A stretch of 64,000 nucleotides of DNA from assembly GCF_036632915.2 (NCBI RefSeq), contig NZ_CP155552.1, positions 1,860,001 through 1,924,000 on the forward strand. Reading direction: 5' to 3'. Positions 37,263-46,030 of the stretch are shown here, piece by piece. Under the pieces are notes generated by a model. That model ran no database searches and was not told the DNA's origin. It saw only the letters and a list, made by a program, of their open reading frames with translations. Numbering within the stretch: the stretch's first letter is position 1; the number at the start of each line of letters is the position of its first letter. The DNA comes from Faecalibacterium taiwanense (lineage in GTDB: Bacteria; Bacillota; Clostridia; Oscillospirales; Ruminococcaceae). The position numbers and the translations under genes were made by a program.

Positions 37263-38330
37263 TTATTTGCACTGTTTTTCCCAGAATGCCGTTGCCTGCC
37301 GGATCCAGCCGTCCGCATCGGTGTGGCGGCCCGGGCCAATGGCGTGGGGTGCGTTCTCGTACACATGGCACTCATAAACAGCCCCGCTCTCCCGGAGCTT
37401 GCGCTCCAGCAGCGGCCCCTGCTGGGAGTAGCACATGCGCTGCATATAAAGATCATTTTTGCCGTAGAAGAAATAGGTAGGGGTAAAGTTTTCGTTCACC
37501 ACATCCGAAATATCGGTCCAGTAGTAACGCCAGCCAAGCACCAGCGGGTCAATGGCCAGCTGATATAGCGGCTTCACCTCAAAGAAATCGTTGATGGGGT
37601 AACCCAGCAGCAGCGCTGCAGGCTGTGGGAGGCCAAATGCCTTATAGCCGAACTTTTCGTTGTCTGAGCCGATCAGGCCCACGATGTGTCCGCCGGAAGA
37701 AAAGCCCATCAGCGCATAGTTTTCGCGCTGAACGCCAAACTGATCTGCATTTTCGGTCAGGTACTTTACGGCATTGGCAATATCGTACAGTGGCGCATTG
37801 TCGGATGCATTCAGGAAAGAGCGGTACCGCAGCACAAAAGCCGCATAGCCCAGCTCGTGCAGCTGGTTGGCAATGGATGCACCCTCGTTCAGCTCTGCGG
37901 TGGTGTTGCCGCCGTTGCCGGGCACCACGATGGCGTACTTTGCGTTGGCTGTTTTAGCCGGGAAATAATACAACTGCACCATGCCCAGAGAAGGATTTTC
38001 CGCAATTTCTTCCGGGGTATACACCTGCCATGTGATCTGTACGCCCCTGTTGTAGTTTTCGATCACAAGGTTCATGCCTTCGGCGGCATCCTCGGCAGCC
38101 GCGTAGCTTACATAGCCCTCAATGGGCGTATCATCGTACTGCGTGCTGCCCTCGATCCATTCGTTGCAGTAGGTGTAGTAGCCGGAGCCTTTGATGCTGG
38201 GGTTCTCCCGCAGCTCCTTCATGGTCGTCTTTGTTGTGATGTTCGGCTCGCCGTACTCTGCAGCAAATGCCGAAAGCGATACGCACGCCAGCATTCCCAG
38301 CGCGCACACCATCGTTCTGATCCACTTCAT
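37263..38330 (-). CDS. Secreted alpha/beta hydrolase, tandem copy 1
   Basis: This 355-residue first copy of the tandem array has a signal peptide of about 23 residues (cleaved after AFA). The shared segment is ITTKTTMKELRENPSIKGSG. The nucleophile lies in MGFSSGGHIVG, the acid likely in FYGKNDL, and His in YENAPHAIG. The mature protein should lie on the outside of the membrane or be released. It is preceded by a good promoter and the ATG has GGAGG (11-base spacing). Its place in a gut glycan degrader suggests removal of acyl groups from plant polymers, but the sequence does not show this directly. Confidence 0.82.
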   Translation of the reverse strand: MKWIRTMVCALGMLACVSLSAFAAEYGEPNITTKTTMKELRENPSIKGSGYYTYCNEWIEGSTQYDDTPIEGYVSYAAAEDAAEGMNLVIENYNRGVQITWQVYTPEEIAENPSLGMVQLYYFPAKTANAKYAIVVPGNGGNTTAELNEGASIANQLHELGYAAFVLRYRSFLNASDNAPLYDIANAVKYLTENADQFGVQRENYALMGFSSGGHIVGLIGSDNEKFGYKAFGLPQPAALLLGYPINDFFEVKPLYQLAIDPLVLGWRYYWTDISDVVNENFTPTYFFYGKNDLYMQRMCYSQQGPLLERKLRESGAVYECHVYENAPHAIGPGRHTDADGWIRQATAFWEKQCK

Positions 38331-38390
38331 TTTGGGACATCCTCCATTCTGCAGCGGCGTATCCTGCCGTGCTTTTCTTTGTTATGATTT

Positions 38391-38418
38391 ATTGTATCAC
38401 AAACCTTCCGCTTGTCAA
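38391..38418 (-). promoter_or_regulatory. Promoter of the secreted hydrolase operon
   Basis: On the reverse strand TTGACA (38418-38413) and TACAAT (38396-38391) have a 16-base spacer. Confidence 0.85.
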
Positions 38419-38535
38419 AGAAATTTCTGTGCAGTACGGCGCTTGTACCGCACCGCAAATTCTGCTATACTGGAGCCGGATATTTTTGAGAGTTGAGGGT
38501 GCGGAAAGCTATGCACTTTCCGTCGGGATCGAAAT

Positions 38536-39035
38536 ATGAGCAAAATCGAGATCCGGCCCATGGAGCCGGAAGACTGGAGCGCTGTTTCCAGAATTTATTT
38601 GGAGGGCATTGCTACAGAACATGCCACTTTTCAGACCACCTGTCCGCCGTATTCTGCGTGGGATGCTTCCCACGCAAAAGAATGCCGACTGGTACTGCTG
38701 GCCGACGGCGTGATCGCCGGGTGGACCCGCGCTGGTGCTACCGCGGCGTTGCCGAGGTGAGTATTTACGTGGGTGAGCAGTTCCGAGGCCATGGCCTTGG
38801 CTATCACCTGCTGACCGAGCTGTGCCATCAGGCAGAAAAGGCCGGCTACTGGACACTGCAGTCCACCGTGCTGCAGGACAACGCTGCCAGCCGCGCCCTG
38901 CACACAAAATGCGGCTTTCGCTTAGTGGGCCGCCGGGAACGCATTGCCCGCGACTGTCACGGCCGCTGGCTGGACACATTCTTAATGGAATACCGCGCTG
39001 CCGCCAATGAACCGGAAGGCTATAAAAAGCTGTAA
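38536..39035 (+). pseudogene. GNAT acetyltransferase (phosphinothricin acetyltransferase-like), broken
   Basis: The first frame reads MSKIEIRPMEPEDWSAVSRIYLEGIATEHATFQT... to VIAGW and soon stops. Another frame resumes at YRGVAEVSIYVGEQFRGHGLG, which holds the acetyl-CoA binding loop (R-G-x-G-x-G), and runs to TKCGFRLVGRRERI and the end. Between GW and CYRG only about 11 bases remain where the family normally has about 8 residues. A deletion of roughly 13 bases best explains the frame change. Intact relatives acetylate amines such as phosphinothricin or methionine sulfoximine. This copy is inactive. Confidence 0.8.
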
Positions 39036-39042
39036 GATACAA

Positions 39043-39080
39043 AAAGAACTCCGCGCCCTGTGAGGTGCGGAGTTCTTTTT
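39043..39080. terminator. Terminator after the GNAT pseudogene, bidirectional in form
   Basis: AAGAACTCCGCGCC pairs with GGTGCGGAGTTCTT and is followed by TTTT. It separates the pseudogene from the convergent HD-domain gene. Confidence 0.88.
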
Positions 39081-39115
39081 TGTCCATTGATAAAATGATA
39101 AAGGTAAAAACAGGC

Positions 39116-39646
39116 TTACCACTCTTCGCCGTCGATGTCCACGCTGCCGTCCACCACGGCACCGGCACGGGAACGCTGGAACATGCTTTCCACCACGGCG
39201 CAGTACTTATCGGCCAGACAGACGATGACTGCTTCGCGGCAGGTGGGCACATGACGGAAGGTCAGCGGCCACATGTGGCTTGCAATGATGCTCTGTTCCT
39301 TTGTGGTAATGCTGAACACCCGCTTTGCATTGACGCAGGCATAGCCCGGATGGGAGAAGCCGTGCATCTCAAACAGGCGGCGCAGGCCGTGAAAGGTACC
39401 GGTGGTGTGCCAGTCGTACAGATAAAAATCATGCAGCAGGGCACCCACTGCCAGCGAGGTCTCGTCAGCGTGCAGATGCAGACGGCGGTTGAGCCAGAAG
39501 CTCACCAGCGCCACATTCTTGCAATGCTGGTAGGTGGTGACAGAGCCGTGCTGGATGTACTCCCGCATCCGCTGCACATCCGGGTGATGATCGTATTTTT
39601 CAACGATGGCATAAAGCTGTTCGCGCTCGATCTCAGAAAGCTGCAT
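39116..39646 (-). CDS. HD-domain phosphohydrolase
   Basis: This 176-residue protein has the HD pattern. Conserved His in TYQHCKNVA (about residue 41) is followed by the LLHDFYLYDWH doublet (about 71-75), then a His in IASHMWPLT and Asp in CLADKYCA. These residues bind the metal ions that cleave phosphate esters. The group is close to small YfbR or uncharacterised HD proteins of Clostridia. The nucleotide substrate is unknown. AAAGGAAA precedes the ATG. It lies downstream of the hypothetical gene at 39682 in the same direction (35-base gap), so the two may be co-transcribed. Confidence 0.85.
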   Translation of the reverse strand: MQLSEIEREQLYAIVEKYDHHPDVQRMREYIQHGSVTTYQHCKNVALVSFWLNRRLHLHADETSLAVGALLHDFYLYDWHTTGTFHGLRRLFEMHGFSHPGYACVNAKRVFSITTKEQSIIASHMWPLTFRHVPTCREAVIVCLADKYCAVVESMFQRSRAGAVVDGSVDIDGEEW

Positions 39647-39681
39647 GCTGCAAAATTTCCTTTCGCTTTAAGGTGATGTTT

Positions 39682-40122
39682 TCAGGAGCGGAGCTGGACC
39701 GGATTGGAATTGCCGAAGTTCTCTGCACTGGAAGGGTTCTCCCGCTTGAGAGAAAGATCTACCAGATACTGCTTGCCGTCGCCCAGTTCTTCCAGCTGGG
39801 CCAGTTTTGCCTTTGCGGCGGCTTCGTCCGGGTACCACTGGATCAGGAAGAAATTTTCTTCCTCTACACCGTAGTACAGCCACTGGCCGTCGGCACGCAG
39901 CCAGTCGTCCAGATGATCCACTTCTTCGCCGTCCGGCAGGCCAAGGCCTTCTTCGGCATAAAGGTTTTCCGGTTCCACCTGCAGCATTTCGATCACCTGA
40001 ATGGAGCTTTGCAGGTATTCGTCCTGCGAAACTGTCTTGTCCGAAAGCTCCCATCCGGTGAGAAAAGCCTGCATCATCAGGTCGCGCACAGAGATGCGCG
40101 GCAGGGTCGGGTCCATAACCAT
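39682..40122 (-). CDS. Hypothetical acidic protein
   Basis: This 146-residue soluble protein of no family I recognise is strongly acidic in the middle (EEGLGLPDGEEVDHLDDWLRADG) and then reads WLYYGVEEENFFLIQWYPDEAAAKAKLAQLEELG. The alternation of helices and the YYGVEEENFF strand suggest a compact alpha/beta domain. No signal peptide, membrane segment or Cys pair is seen. GAAGGAAA lies 8 bases before the ATG at 40122. A second ATG two codons later is also possible. Likely co-transcribed with the HD gene. Confidence 0.6.
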   Translation of the reverse strand: MVMDPTLPRISVRDLMMQAFLTGWELSDKTVSQDEYLQSSIQVIEMLQVEPENLYAEEGLGLPDGEEVDHLDDWLRADGQWLYYGVEEENFFLIQWYPDEAAAKAKLAQLEELGDGKQYLVDLSLKRENPSSAENFGNSNPVQLRS

Positions 40123-40236
40123 AGGTATTTCCTTCTTCCTTTAGTTTGTCCCTGCTGACCAGTATACGTCAAAGGCTTATGCAAGTCAACAGTTTAATTG
40201 TGAATTTTTTGTAGGTTCGTTCAAATATATCCAGAC

Positions 40237-41016
40237 TTAACAGACGGAAAAGGCAAAAGTGTCTTTCAGCCATTCCACTGCCAGTTCCACCCAGTGATGC
40301 CGGTGGCGGCTGGGCTGGTCCACCTCTGCTGTGCTGATGCTGGTACCGTGCACCCCCTTTTCAAACAGATGCGCCTCGCATGGCACACCCGCCCGGTGCA
40401 GAGCGTTCACCAGCATCAGGGTGTTCTCCACCGGAACGGTGGCATCCTCCATGGTGGTCCATACGAACACCGGCGGCGTCTGCGGCGTGATCTTATCCTC
40501 CAGCCCGAACACCTGCTGTGCCGCCGGGTCGGCGCTGCCCGCCAGCTGCACAAAGCTGCCGCGGTGGGCATACTGCCCTGCCGTGACCACCGGATAGCCC
40601 AGAATGACCGCATTGGGCCGGGGCTGGGCCGCTTCGCCGGGAATGTCCAGCACAGCACCGGAAAGGGCCAGGTGGCCGCCCGCTGAAAAGCCGCACACGG
40701 CAATTTTTTCCGGCAGGATATGCCACTGGGCCGCGTGCTGTCGCACAAGGCCGATAGCCTCGGCCAGCTGGCGCAGCGGCATGTAGTCCTTTGCCTTTTC
40801 GCAGATGGCGTAGTCCAGCACAGCGGTGTGGTACCCCGCCGCCGCAAACTGCAGCGCCACCGGGTCGCCCTCACGGGCACTCACATGGGTATAGCCGCCG
40901 CCGGGCACCACCAGCACCAATGGCCGGTCAATCACATTCGGCATCCGCTCACAGCAATCACGCAGGTAAACGGTCAGTGTCCCACCGCCGGCCAGTTCCA
41001 GCTGTTTCAGCTGCAT
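40237..41016 (-). CDS. Intracellular esterase/lipase, alpha/beta hydrolase (BD-FAE-like)
   Basis: This 259-residue enzyme has no signal peptide, so unlike the three hydrolases at 35079-38330 it acts in the cytoplasm. It shows the oxyanion-hole motif VPGGGYTHVS (about residue 37). The nucleophile Ser lies in CGFSAGGHLAL (about 110). An Asp/Glu in TTMEDATVPVENT and a terminal His (GVHGTS) complete a plausible triad. Relatives deacetylate xylan or other sugars (Axe, CE-type acetylesterases). AAAGGAGG lies 7 bases before the ATG. It is divergent from htpG. Confidence 0.88.
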   Translation of the reverse strand: MQLKQLELAGGGTLTVYLRDCCERMPNVIDRPLVLVVPGGGYTHVSAREGDPVALQFAAAGYHTAVLDYAICEKAKDYMPLRQLAEAIGLVRQHAAQWHILPEKIAVCGFSAGGHLALSGAVLDIPGEAAQPRPNAVILGYPVVTAGQYAHRGSFVQLAGSADPAAQQVFGLEDKITPQTPPVFVWTTMEDATVPVENTLMLVNALHRAGVPCEAHLFEKGVHGTSISTAEVDQPSRHRHHWVELAVEWLKDTFAFSVC

Positions 41017-41097
41017 GATATTTCCTCCTTTTACAGCATCCTTTGCGGTTCATTATAGCACAAAACGAACCATTTTTTAAACTTTTTATGAAAGCCC

Positions 41098-41126
41098 TTG
41101 ATTTTTGCTTTTTGTCGGTGTATATT
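41098..41126 (+). promoter_or_regulatory. Promoter of htpG
   Basis: TTGATT at 41098-41103 and TATATT at 41121-41126 have a 17-base spacer. The CIRCE element starts inside the -10. Confidence 0.85.
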
Positions 41127-41151
41127 AGCACTCGAAAGTTACGAGTGCTAA
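41125..41151 (+). promoter_or_regulatory. CIRCE operator (HrcA binding site)
   Basis: TTAGCACTC-N9-GAGTGCTAA is a perfect CIRCE inverted repeat with the standard nine-base spacer. It overlaps the promoter's -10 and the start of transcription. Repression by HrcA and release on heat shock are expected. Confidence 0.96.
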
Positions 41152-41218
41152 GTATTCAAAAGCAATATCCTATTCCGAGTGCTTGGTGCCGAATACAGAT
41201 AAAAAGAGGTTTTGCATT

Positions 41219-43147
41219 ATGGCTAAGAAAGAATTTCAGGCTGAAAGCAAAAAGCTGATGGATATGATGATCAACTCCATCTACACCAATAAGGAAATTT
41301 TCCTGCGCGAGCTGATCTCCAACGCATCGGATGCCATCGATAAGCTCTATTATAAGAGCCTGACCGATCCTTCTGTGGGCATGAACAAGGGCGATTTTCG
41401 CATCCTCATCACCCGCGATCAGGAGAACCGCATCCTGACCATTGAGGATAACGGCATCGGCATGACCAAAGAGGAACTTGAGCAGAATCTGGGCACCATT
41501 GCTCACTCCGGTTCTCTGGATTTCAAGAAGGACAACAAGGACGAGAACATCGATATCATCGGCCAGTTTGGTGTCGGCTTCTACTCTTCCTTCATGGTAG
41601 CCGATAAAGTCACCGTCATTTCCAAGGCTTATGGCTCGGATGAAGCATGGCAGTGGGAGTCCTCCGGTGTGGACGGCTACGAAATGACCCCCGCCCAGAA
41701 GGACACCGCAGGCACCCAGATCATCCTGCACATCAAGCCGGATACTGAGACGGACCACTATGACAACTTCCTCGATGAGTACGGCATCGTGGCCATCGTG
41801 AAGAAATACAGCGACTACGTGCGCTATCCCATCCAGATGGAGCGCCAGCACGAGCGCCAGAAGCCGGAACCCGATCCCAAGCCGGAGGATTATAAGCCCG
41901 AATGGGAGACTTACACCGAGCTGGAAACTCTGAACAGCATGGTGCCCATCTGGAAAAAGCAGAAGAGCGAAGTGACCGACGAGGAGTACGCGAACTTCTA
42001 TAAGGAAAAGTTTGGCGATTATACCGACCCCGCCCGCGTCATCGTCAGCCGCACCGAGGGCACTGCAAATTATAATGCCCTGCTGTTCGTGCCCAGCCAC
42101 CGTCCCTACGACTTCTACACCAAGGATTATGAAAAGGGTCTGGCCCTGTACGCATCCGGCGTGCTCATTATGGAGAAGTGCGCCGACCTGTTGCCCGATT
42201 ACTTCAGCTTCGTCAAAGGCATTGTGGACAGTCAGGATCTGAGCCTGAACATCAGCCGCGAGATGCTGCAGAAGGACAACCAGCTCAAGCTGATCCACAA
42301 CGCTCTGGAAAAAAAGATCAAGAACGAGCTGCACGCCATGCTGGCCAATGACCGCGAGAAGTACGAGGAATTCTGGAAAGAGTTCGGCCGTCAGATCAAG
42401 TTCGGTGCTTACTCCGACTACGGCATGCACGCCGAGCTGCTGCGCGACCTGCTGCTGTTCTGGTCTGCCAAGGAGCAGAAGATGGTCACTCTGCAGGAGT
42501 ATGTGGACAAGATGCCCGCTGAGCAGAAGTATATCTACTTTGCTGCCGGTGATTCTACCGACCGTCTGGCAAAGCTGCCCGCCGCTGAGCTGGTCATGGA
42601 TAAGGGCTATGACGTCCTGCTGCTGACCGAGGATGTGGATGAGTTCTGCCTGCAGATCCTGCGCACCTATCCCCGCAAGGATGCCGAGGGCAAGGACGGC
42701 ACCGTGGAGTTCAAGAATGTCAACAGCGGTGATCTGGGCCTTGAGACCGAGGAAGAGAAGAAGGCCGCCGAGGACGCTACCGCTGAGAACAAGAACCTGT
42801 TCGATGCCATGAAGGACGCTCTGGACGGCAAGGTGAAAGAGGTCAAGGTCTCTACCCGCCTGAAGGATCACCCTGTGTGCCTGAGTGCTGACGGCCCGCT
42901 GTCCATTGAGATGGAAAAAGTGCTGTCCAAGCAGCCCGGCAGCGAAGGCGTAAAGAGCGATAAGGTTCTGGAACTGAATGTCAACCACCCCGTGTTCGCC
43001 GTGCTCAAGGCCGCACAGGAGGCCGGTGACACCGACAAGCTCAAGAAGTACAGTGCTCTGCTGTACGCACAGGCTCAGCTGATCGAAGGCCTGCCGGTGG
43101 ATGATCCCGCCGCCTACGCCGAGGCCGTCTGCAGTCTGATGAAGTAA
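41219..43147 (+). CDS. htpG: Molecular chaperone HtpG (Hsp90)
   Basis: This 642-residue bacterial Hsp90 refolds clients with ATP. The GHKL N-terminal domain shows FLRELISNASDAIDKL, EDNGIGMTKEEL and the lid region IGQFGVGFYSSFMVAD (Asn and Asp ligands conserved). The middle domain follows with YVRYPI and the catalytic Arg region SLNISREMLQ, and a C-terminal dimer domain ends the chain. Length is as usual. The ATG at 41219 has AAAGAGG upstream. An in-frame ATG at 41183 lies between CIRCE and the ribosome site and was rejected. Confidence 0.97.
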   Translation: MAKKEFQAESKKLMDMMINSIYTNKEIFLRELISNASDAIDKLYYKSLTDPSVGMNKGDFRILITRDQENRILTIEDNGIGMTKEELEQNLGTIAHSGSLDFKKDNKDENIDIIGQFGVGFYSSFMVADKVTVISKAYGSDEAWQWESSGVDGYEMTPAQKDTAGTQIILHIKPDTETDHYDNFLDEYGIVAIVKKYSDYVRYPIQMERQHERQKPEPDPKPEDYKPEWETYTELETLNSMVPIWKKQKSEVTDEEYANFYKEKFGDYTDPARVIVSRTEGTANYNALLFVPSHRPYDFYTKDYEKGLALYASGVLIMEKCADLLPDYFSFVKGIVDSQDLSLNISREMLQKDNQLKLIHNALEKKIKNELHAMLANDREKYEEFWKEFGRQIKFGAYSDYGMHAELLRDLLLFWSAKEQKMVTLQEYVDKMPAEQKYIYFAAGDSTDRLAKLPAAELVMDKGYDVLLLTEDVDEFCLQILRTYPRKDAEGKDGTVEFKNVNSGDLGLETEEEKKAAEDATAENKNLFDAMKDALDGKVKEVKVSTRLKDHPVCLSADGPLSIEMEKVLSKQPGSEGVKSDKVLELNVNHPVFAVLKAAQEAGDTDKLKKYSALLYAQAQLIEGLPVDDPAAYAEAVCSLMK

Positions 43148-43219
43148 CTTTTTCCGGTAGGCAGCAGACTTACTCCCCTGCCGCTTCCACGCACATCAAT
43201 ATTTCCCCCTTAACAAAAA

Positions 43220-43259
43220 GGCCGTGCTCCGCTATAATAGAGTGGAACGCGGTCTTTTT
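43220..43259 (+). terminator. Terminator of htpG
   Basis: AGGCCGTGCTCC pairs imperfectly (two wobble pairs, one mismatch) with GGAACGCGGTCT and is followed by TTTTT. Confidence 0.75.
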
Positions 43260-43305
43260 CTGTTCTTTTGCCGGACAGTCAGGATAAATTGAGAGGTTTT
43301 TGCTC

Positions 43306-44408
43306 ATGCAGCCCAAAAAACATTATTTTGCCCACATTCCCACCATTGCCATCTTTATTGTGTTTGCCATGTCGGCACCGCTGGGCGTGCTGCTGTTCAT
43401 CTTAAAAAGCATCGATAAAAACGCCGAAAAAGAGGAAAAGGCCGCTGCGCAGGCGCAGGCAGACTATCGTTCCGACCTCGGCCCCGCATCTGCGCAGACG
43501 GCCCCCGGCAGGAAAACGAGCCAGCCTACGGCCACGATGTTCCCACCAAAGAGCAGAAGGACGCTAAGGAGCGTCATAAGCTCCTTACCACCCTGTGCAC
43601 CATCGGCGGTGCTGTCTTTCTGTTCGCGGGCTTCAGCACCCTGTTCATGGATGGTGCTGCCAGCATGATGGAAGCCTTTACCGCCATTGCCCAGATGCTG
43701 GGCGGCGGCGCTGCTCTGCTAACCGGCCTGCACATGGATCGTACCCGCAAGCTGGAACGCCTGTTGGACAAGATCGCAGGCGACCGCGACAATATTCCGC
43801 TGGACGAGCTGTTTGCTGCCGCGGGCATCGATGCCGCAAAGGGCCGCACCGTGGTGGAAAGTGCTATTTCCCACGGTTACTTCGGTGCAGATGCTTACAT
43901 TGATAACCGCACCAATACTCTGGTAGTGCGCGGCGCGGCTCCCCAGCCGCCCCGGAAACCGAAGCCTGCGCCCGCCCCAGAACCTGCACCAGCGGACCAA
44001 TATACCGCAATTCTGCAGCAGCTGCGGCAGGTCAACGATGCCATCCCGGACCCCGTGATGACCATCAAGATCAGCCGTCTGGAAGCGGTCAGTGCCCGCA
44101 TCTTTGAGCTGGCAAAGCAGGACCCCGGCAAAAAGGCTCAGCTGCAGAAATTCATGGACTACTATCTGCCCACCGCCCTCAAGCTGCTGAACACCTACGC
44201 CAGCCTTCCTGCGCAGGATGTGCAGGGGGAAAACATCGCCGATGCCAAAAAGAACATCGAGCGCAGCATGGACCTGCTGGTGACCGCCTTTGAAAATCAG
44301 CTGGACAAGCTGTTCCAGTCCGACGCACTGGACGTTTCGGCAGATGTGGCCGCACTGGAAGGGATGCTGAACATGGACGGCCTGACCGGAAACGAGTTTA
44401 CAAAATAA
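43306..44408 (+). pseudogene. XpaC-like membrane protein, frameshifted
   Basis: The first frame encodes MQPKKHYFAHIPTIAIFIVF and a linker (SIDKNAEKEEKAAAQAQ). It drifts out of frame near 43502. From there another frame gives KERHKLLTTLCTIGGAVFLFAGF (second helix), VRGAAPQP...PAPEP, and a C-terminal helical domain (YTAILQQLRQVNDAIPDPVMTIKI, FMDYYLPTALKLLNTYASL). The latter is typical of the 5-bromo-4-chloroindolyl-phosphate hydrolysis protein XpaC family. Restoring one C in the run at 43502-43506 joins the parts to about 367 residues. XpaC often stands next to TelA, which is not here. The function is not established. Confidence 0.7.
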
Positions 44409-44417
44409 TATTTTGGG

Positions 44418-44456
44418 AAACAGGGAAAAGGCCCATGAGCTTTTTCCCTGTTTTTT
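44418..44456 (+). terminator. Terminator after the XpaC-like gene
   Basis: AACAGGGAAAAG pairs with CTTTTTCCCTGTT and is followed by TTTT. Confidence 0.9.
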
Positions 44457-44644
44457 CAAAGCGCAAATCTCCATGTTGTGCAGGCCTCGTCCGTCCCACG
44501 CAAAGCCGTGGATTTGCAGGCATTTTTGCCAATGGTTTTTCCGTTTTATATCTAATTTTATTTCAACCGTCAAATTCCACTCTGTGCGCCAATTTCAGTC
44601 TTTTTGCAACTTTTCATCCAAATGCAACAATAACACATGGTTTT

Positions 44645-44676
44645 TTCTGTCCGGATTTTATATGATAAGGACAGAA
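44645..44676 (+). promoter_or_regulatory. Operator-like inverted repeat upstream of galKT
   Basis: TTCTGTCC and GGACAGAA (8-base arms, 16 bases apart) flank an AT-rich stretch (ATTTTATATGAT) that resembles a -10. They lie about 70 bases before the galK start, a likely control site for galK-galT. The rest of 44457-44743 is AT-rich, with no supported gene. Confidence 0.45.
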
Positions 44677-44743
44677 GTGTGCAGAGCATCCTGTATGCGG
44701 CCCTGCACTGCAGTTCCAACCCGCTCAAAAGGAGGATTATCCT

Positions 44744-46030
44744 ATGATGAAATCTGTTTCCGCATGGAAGCAGGAGCTTTCCAGCGGCGCTCACGCTGCC
44801 CGGCTGGCAGCACTTTACTGCTGTGCGCCCGACGAAACTCCTGCACAGGCTGCCCGCTACGAAGCTGTTCTGAATGGTCTGGATGCCACCTTTGGCCCCC
44901 ATGCTGAAGCTGGTCTTTACAGTGCCCCCGGCCGCACCGAGATCGGCGGCAACCACACCGACCACCAGCATGGCCGCGTGCTGGCCGGCAGCGTGAATAT
45001 TGATATGATCGCTGCCGCCGCGCCCAACACCCTGAACCAGCTGCGCGTGCAGAGCGAAGGCTACGACCTGTGTGTGATCGGCCTTGATGACCTTGCTGCC
45101 CGCAAGGAAGAGGAAAACACTACCCTCTCTCTGCTGCGCGGCGAATGCGAAGCCTTCCGTCAGCGCGGCGCAAAGCTGGCCGGTCTGGATGTGTACATTT
45201 CCTCCAACGTGCCCAAGGGCAGCGGCGTTTCTTCCTCCGCCGCCTTTGAAGTGCTGATCGGCGTGATCCTGAATGACTGCTTCATGACCGATAAAGTCTC
45301 CCCCATCGAGATCGCGCAGATCGGCCAGTGGGCAGAGAACGTCTACTTTGGCAAGCCCTGCGGCCTGATGGATCAGATGGCTTCCAGCGTTGGCAACATT
45401 ATTACCATTGATTTTGCGGACCCTGCCCACCCGGATGTGGAGCCGGTGGCCGTGGATTTCTCCAAGGCAGGCCTTGCCCTGTGCATTCTGGATTCCTGCG
45501 CAGATCATGCCGACCTGACCGACGAATATGCCGCTGTGCCCGCCGAGTGCCGCGCCGTGGCTGCTGTGTGCGGCGGCGAAGTGCTGCGGGATGTGCCGTT
45601 CGAGACCTTCCTTGCAAAGCTTCCGGAGTGCCGCAAGCAGTGCGGCGACCGTGCCGTGCTGCGCGCCTTCCATATCTATGCCGATAACGACCGCGTGGCA
45701 AAACAGGTAGCTGCCCTGCGCGAGGGCGATTTTGACACTTTCCTGCGTCTGGTCAACGAGTCCGGCCACAGCAGCTGGGAATACCTGCAGAACGTGATCC
45801 CCGCCGGTTACAAGGAGCATCAGGAGATGGGCGTGACCATTGCAGCTGCCAAGCATTATCTGAACGGCAAGGGCGCTGTGCGCGTGCACGGCGGCGGCTT
45901 TGCCGGTACGGCTCAGGCCTTTGTGCCGGTGGAAATGCTGGCCGACTTCAAGGCCCACATGGAAGCCATCCTTGGTGAGGGCCGCTGCCATGTGCTGAGC
46001 ATCCGCCCGGAAGGAGGCGCAGTGCTGTGA
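44744..46030 (+). CDS. galK: Galactokinase
   Basis: This 428-residue GHMP kinase phosphorylates galactose at C1. Motifs are SAPGRTEIGGNHTDHQHG (about residue 54), GSGVSSSAAFEVL (ATP loop), and VHGGGFAGTAQA near the end. It differs from the gene at 9826 mainly outside these motifs. The ATG at 44744 follows AAAAGGAGG (a second ATG follows directly). Its stop overlaps the GTG start of galT (GTGA), so the two enzymes are made together. This coupling marks it as the true Leloir enzyme of the pair. Confidence 0.93.
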   Translation: MMKSVSAWKQELSSGAHAARLAALYCCAPDETPAQAARYEAVLNGLDATFGPHAEAGLYSAPGRTEIGGNHTDHQHGRVLAGSVNIDMIAAAAPNTLNQLRVQSEGYDLCVIGLDDLAARKEEENTTLSLLRGECEAFRQRGAKLAGLDVYISSNVPKGSGVSSSAAFEVLIGVILNDCFMTDKVSPIEIAQIGQWAENVYFGKPCGLMDQMASSVGNIITIDFADPAHPDVEPVAVDFSKAGLALCILDSCADHADLTDEYAAVPAECRAVAAVCGGEVLRDVPFETFLAKLPECRKQCGDRAVLRAFHIYADNDRVAKQVAALREGDFDTFLRLVNESGHSSWEYLQNVIPAGYKEHQEMGVTIAAAKHYLNGKGAVRVHGGGFAGTAQAFVPVEMLADFKAHMEAILGEGRCHVLSIRPEGGAVL

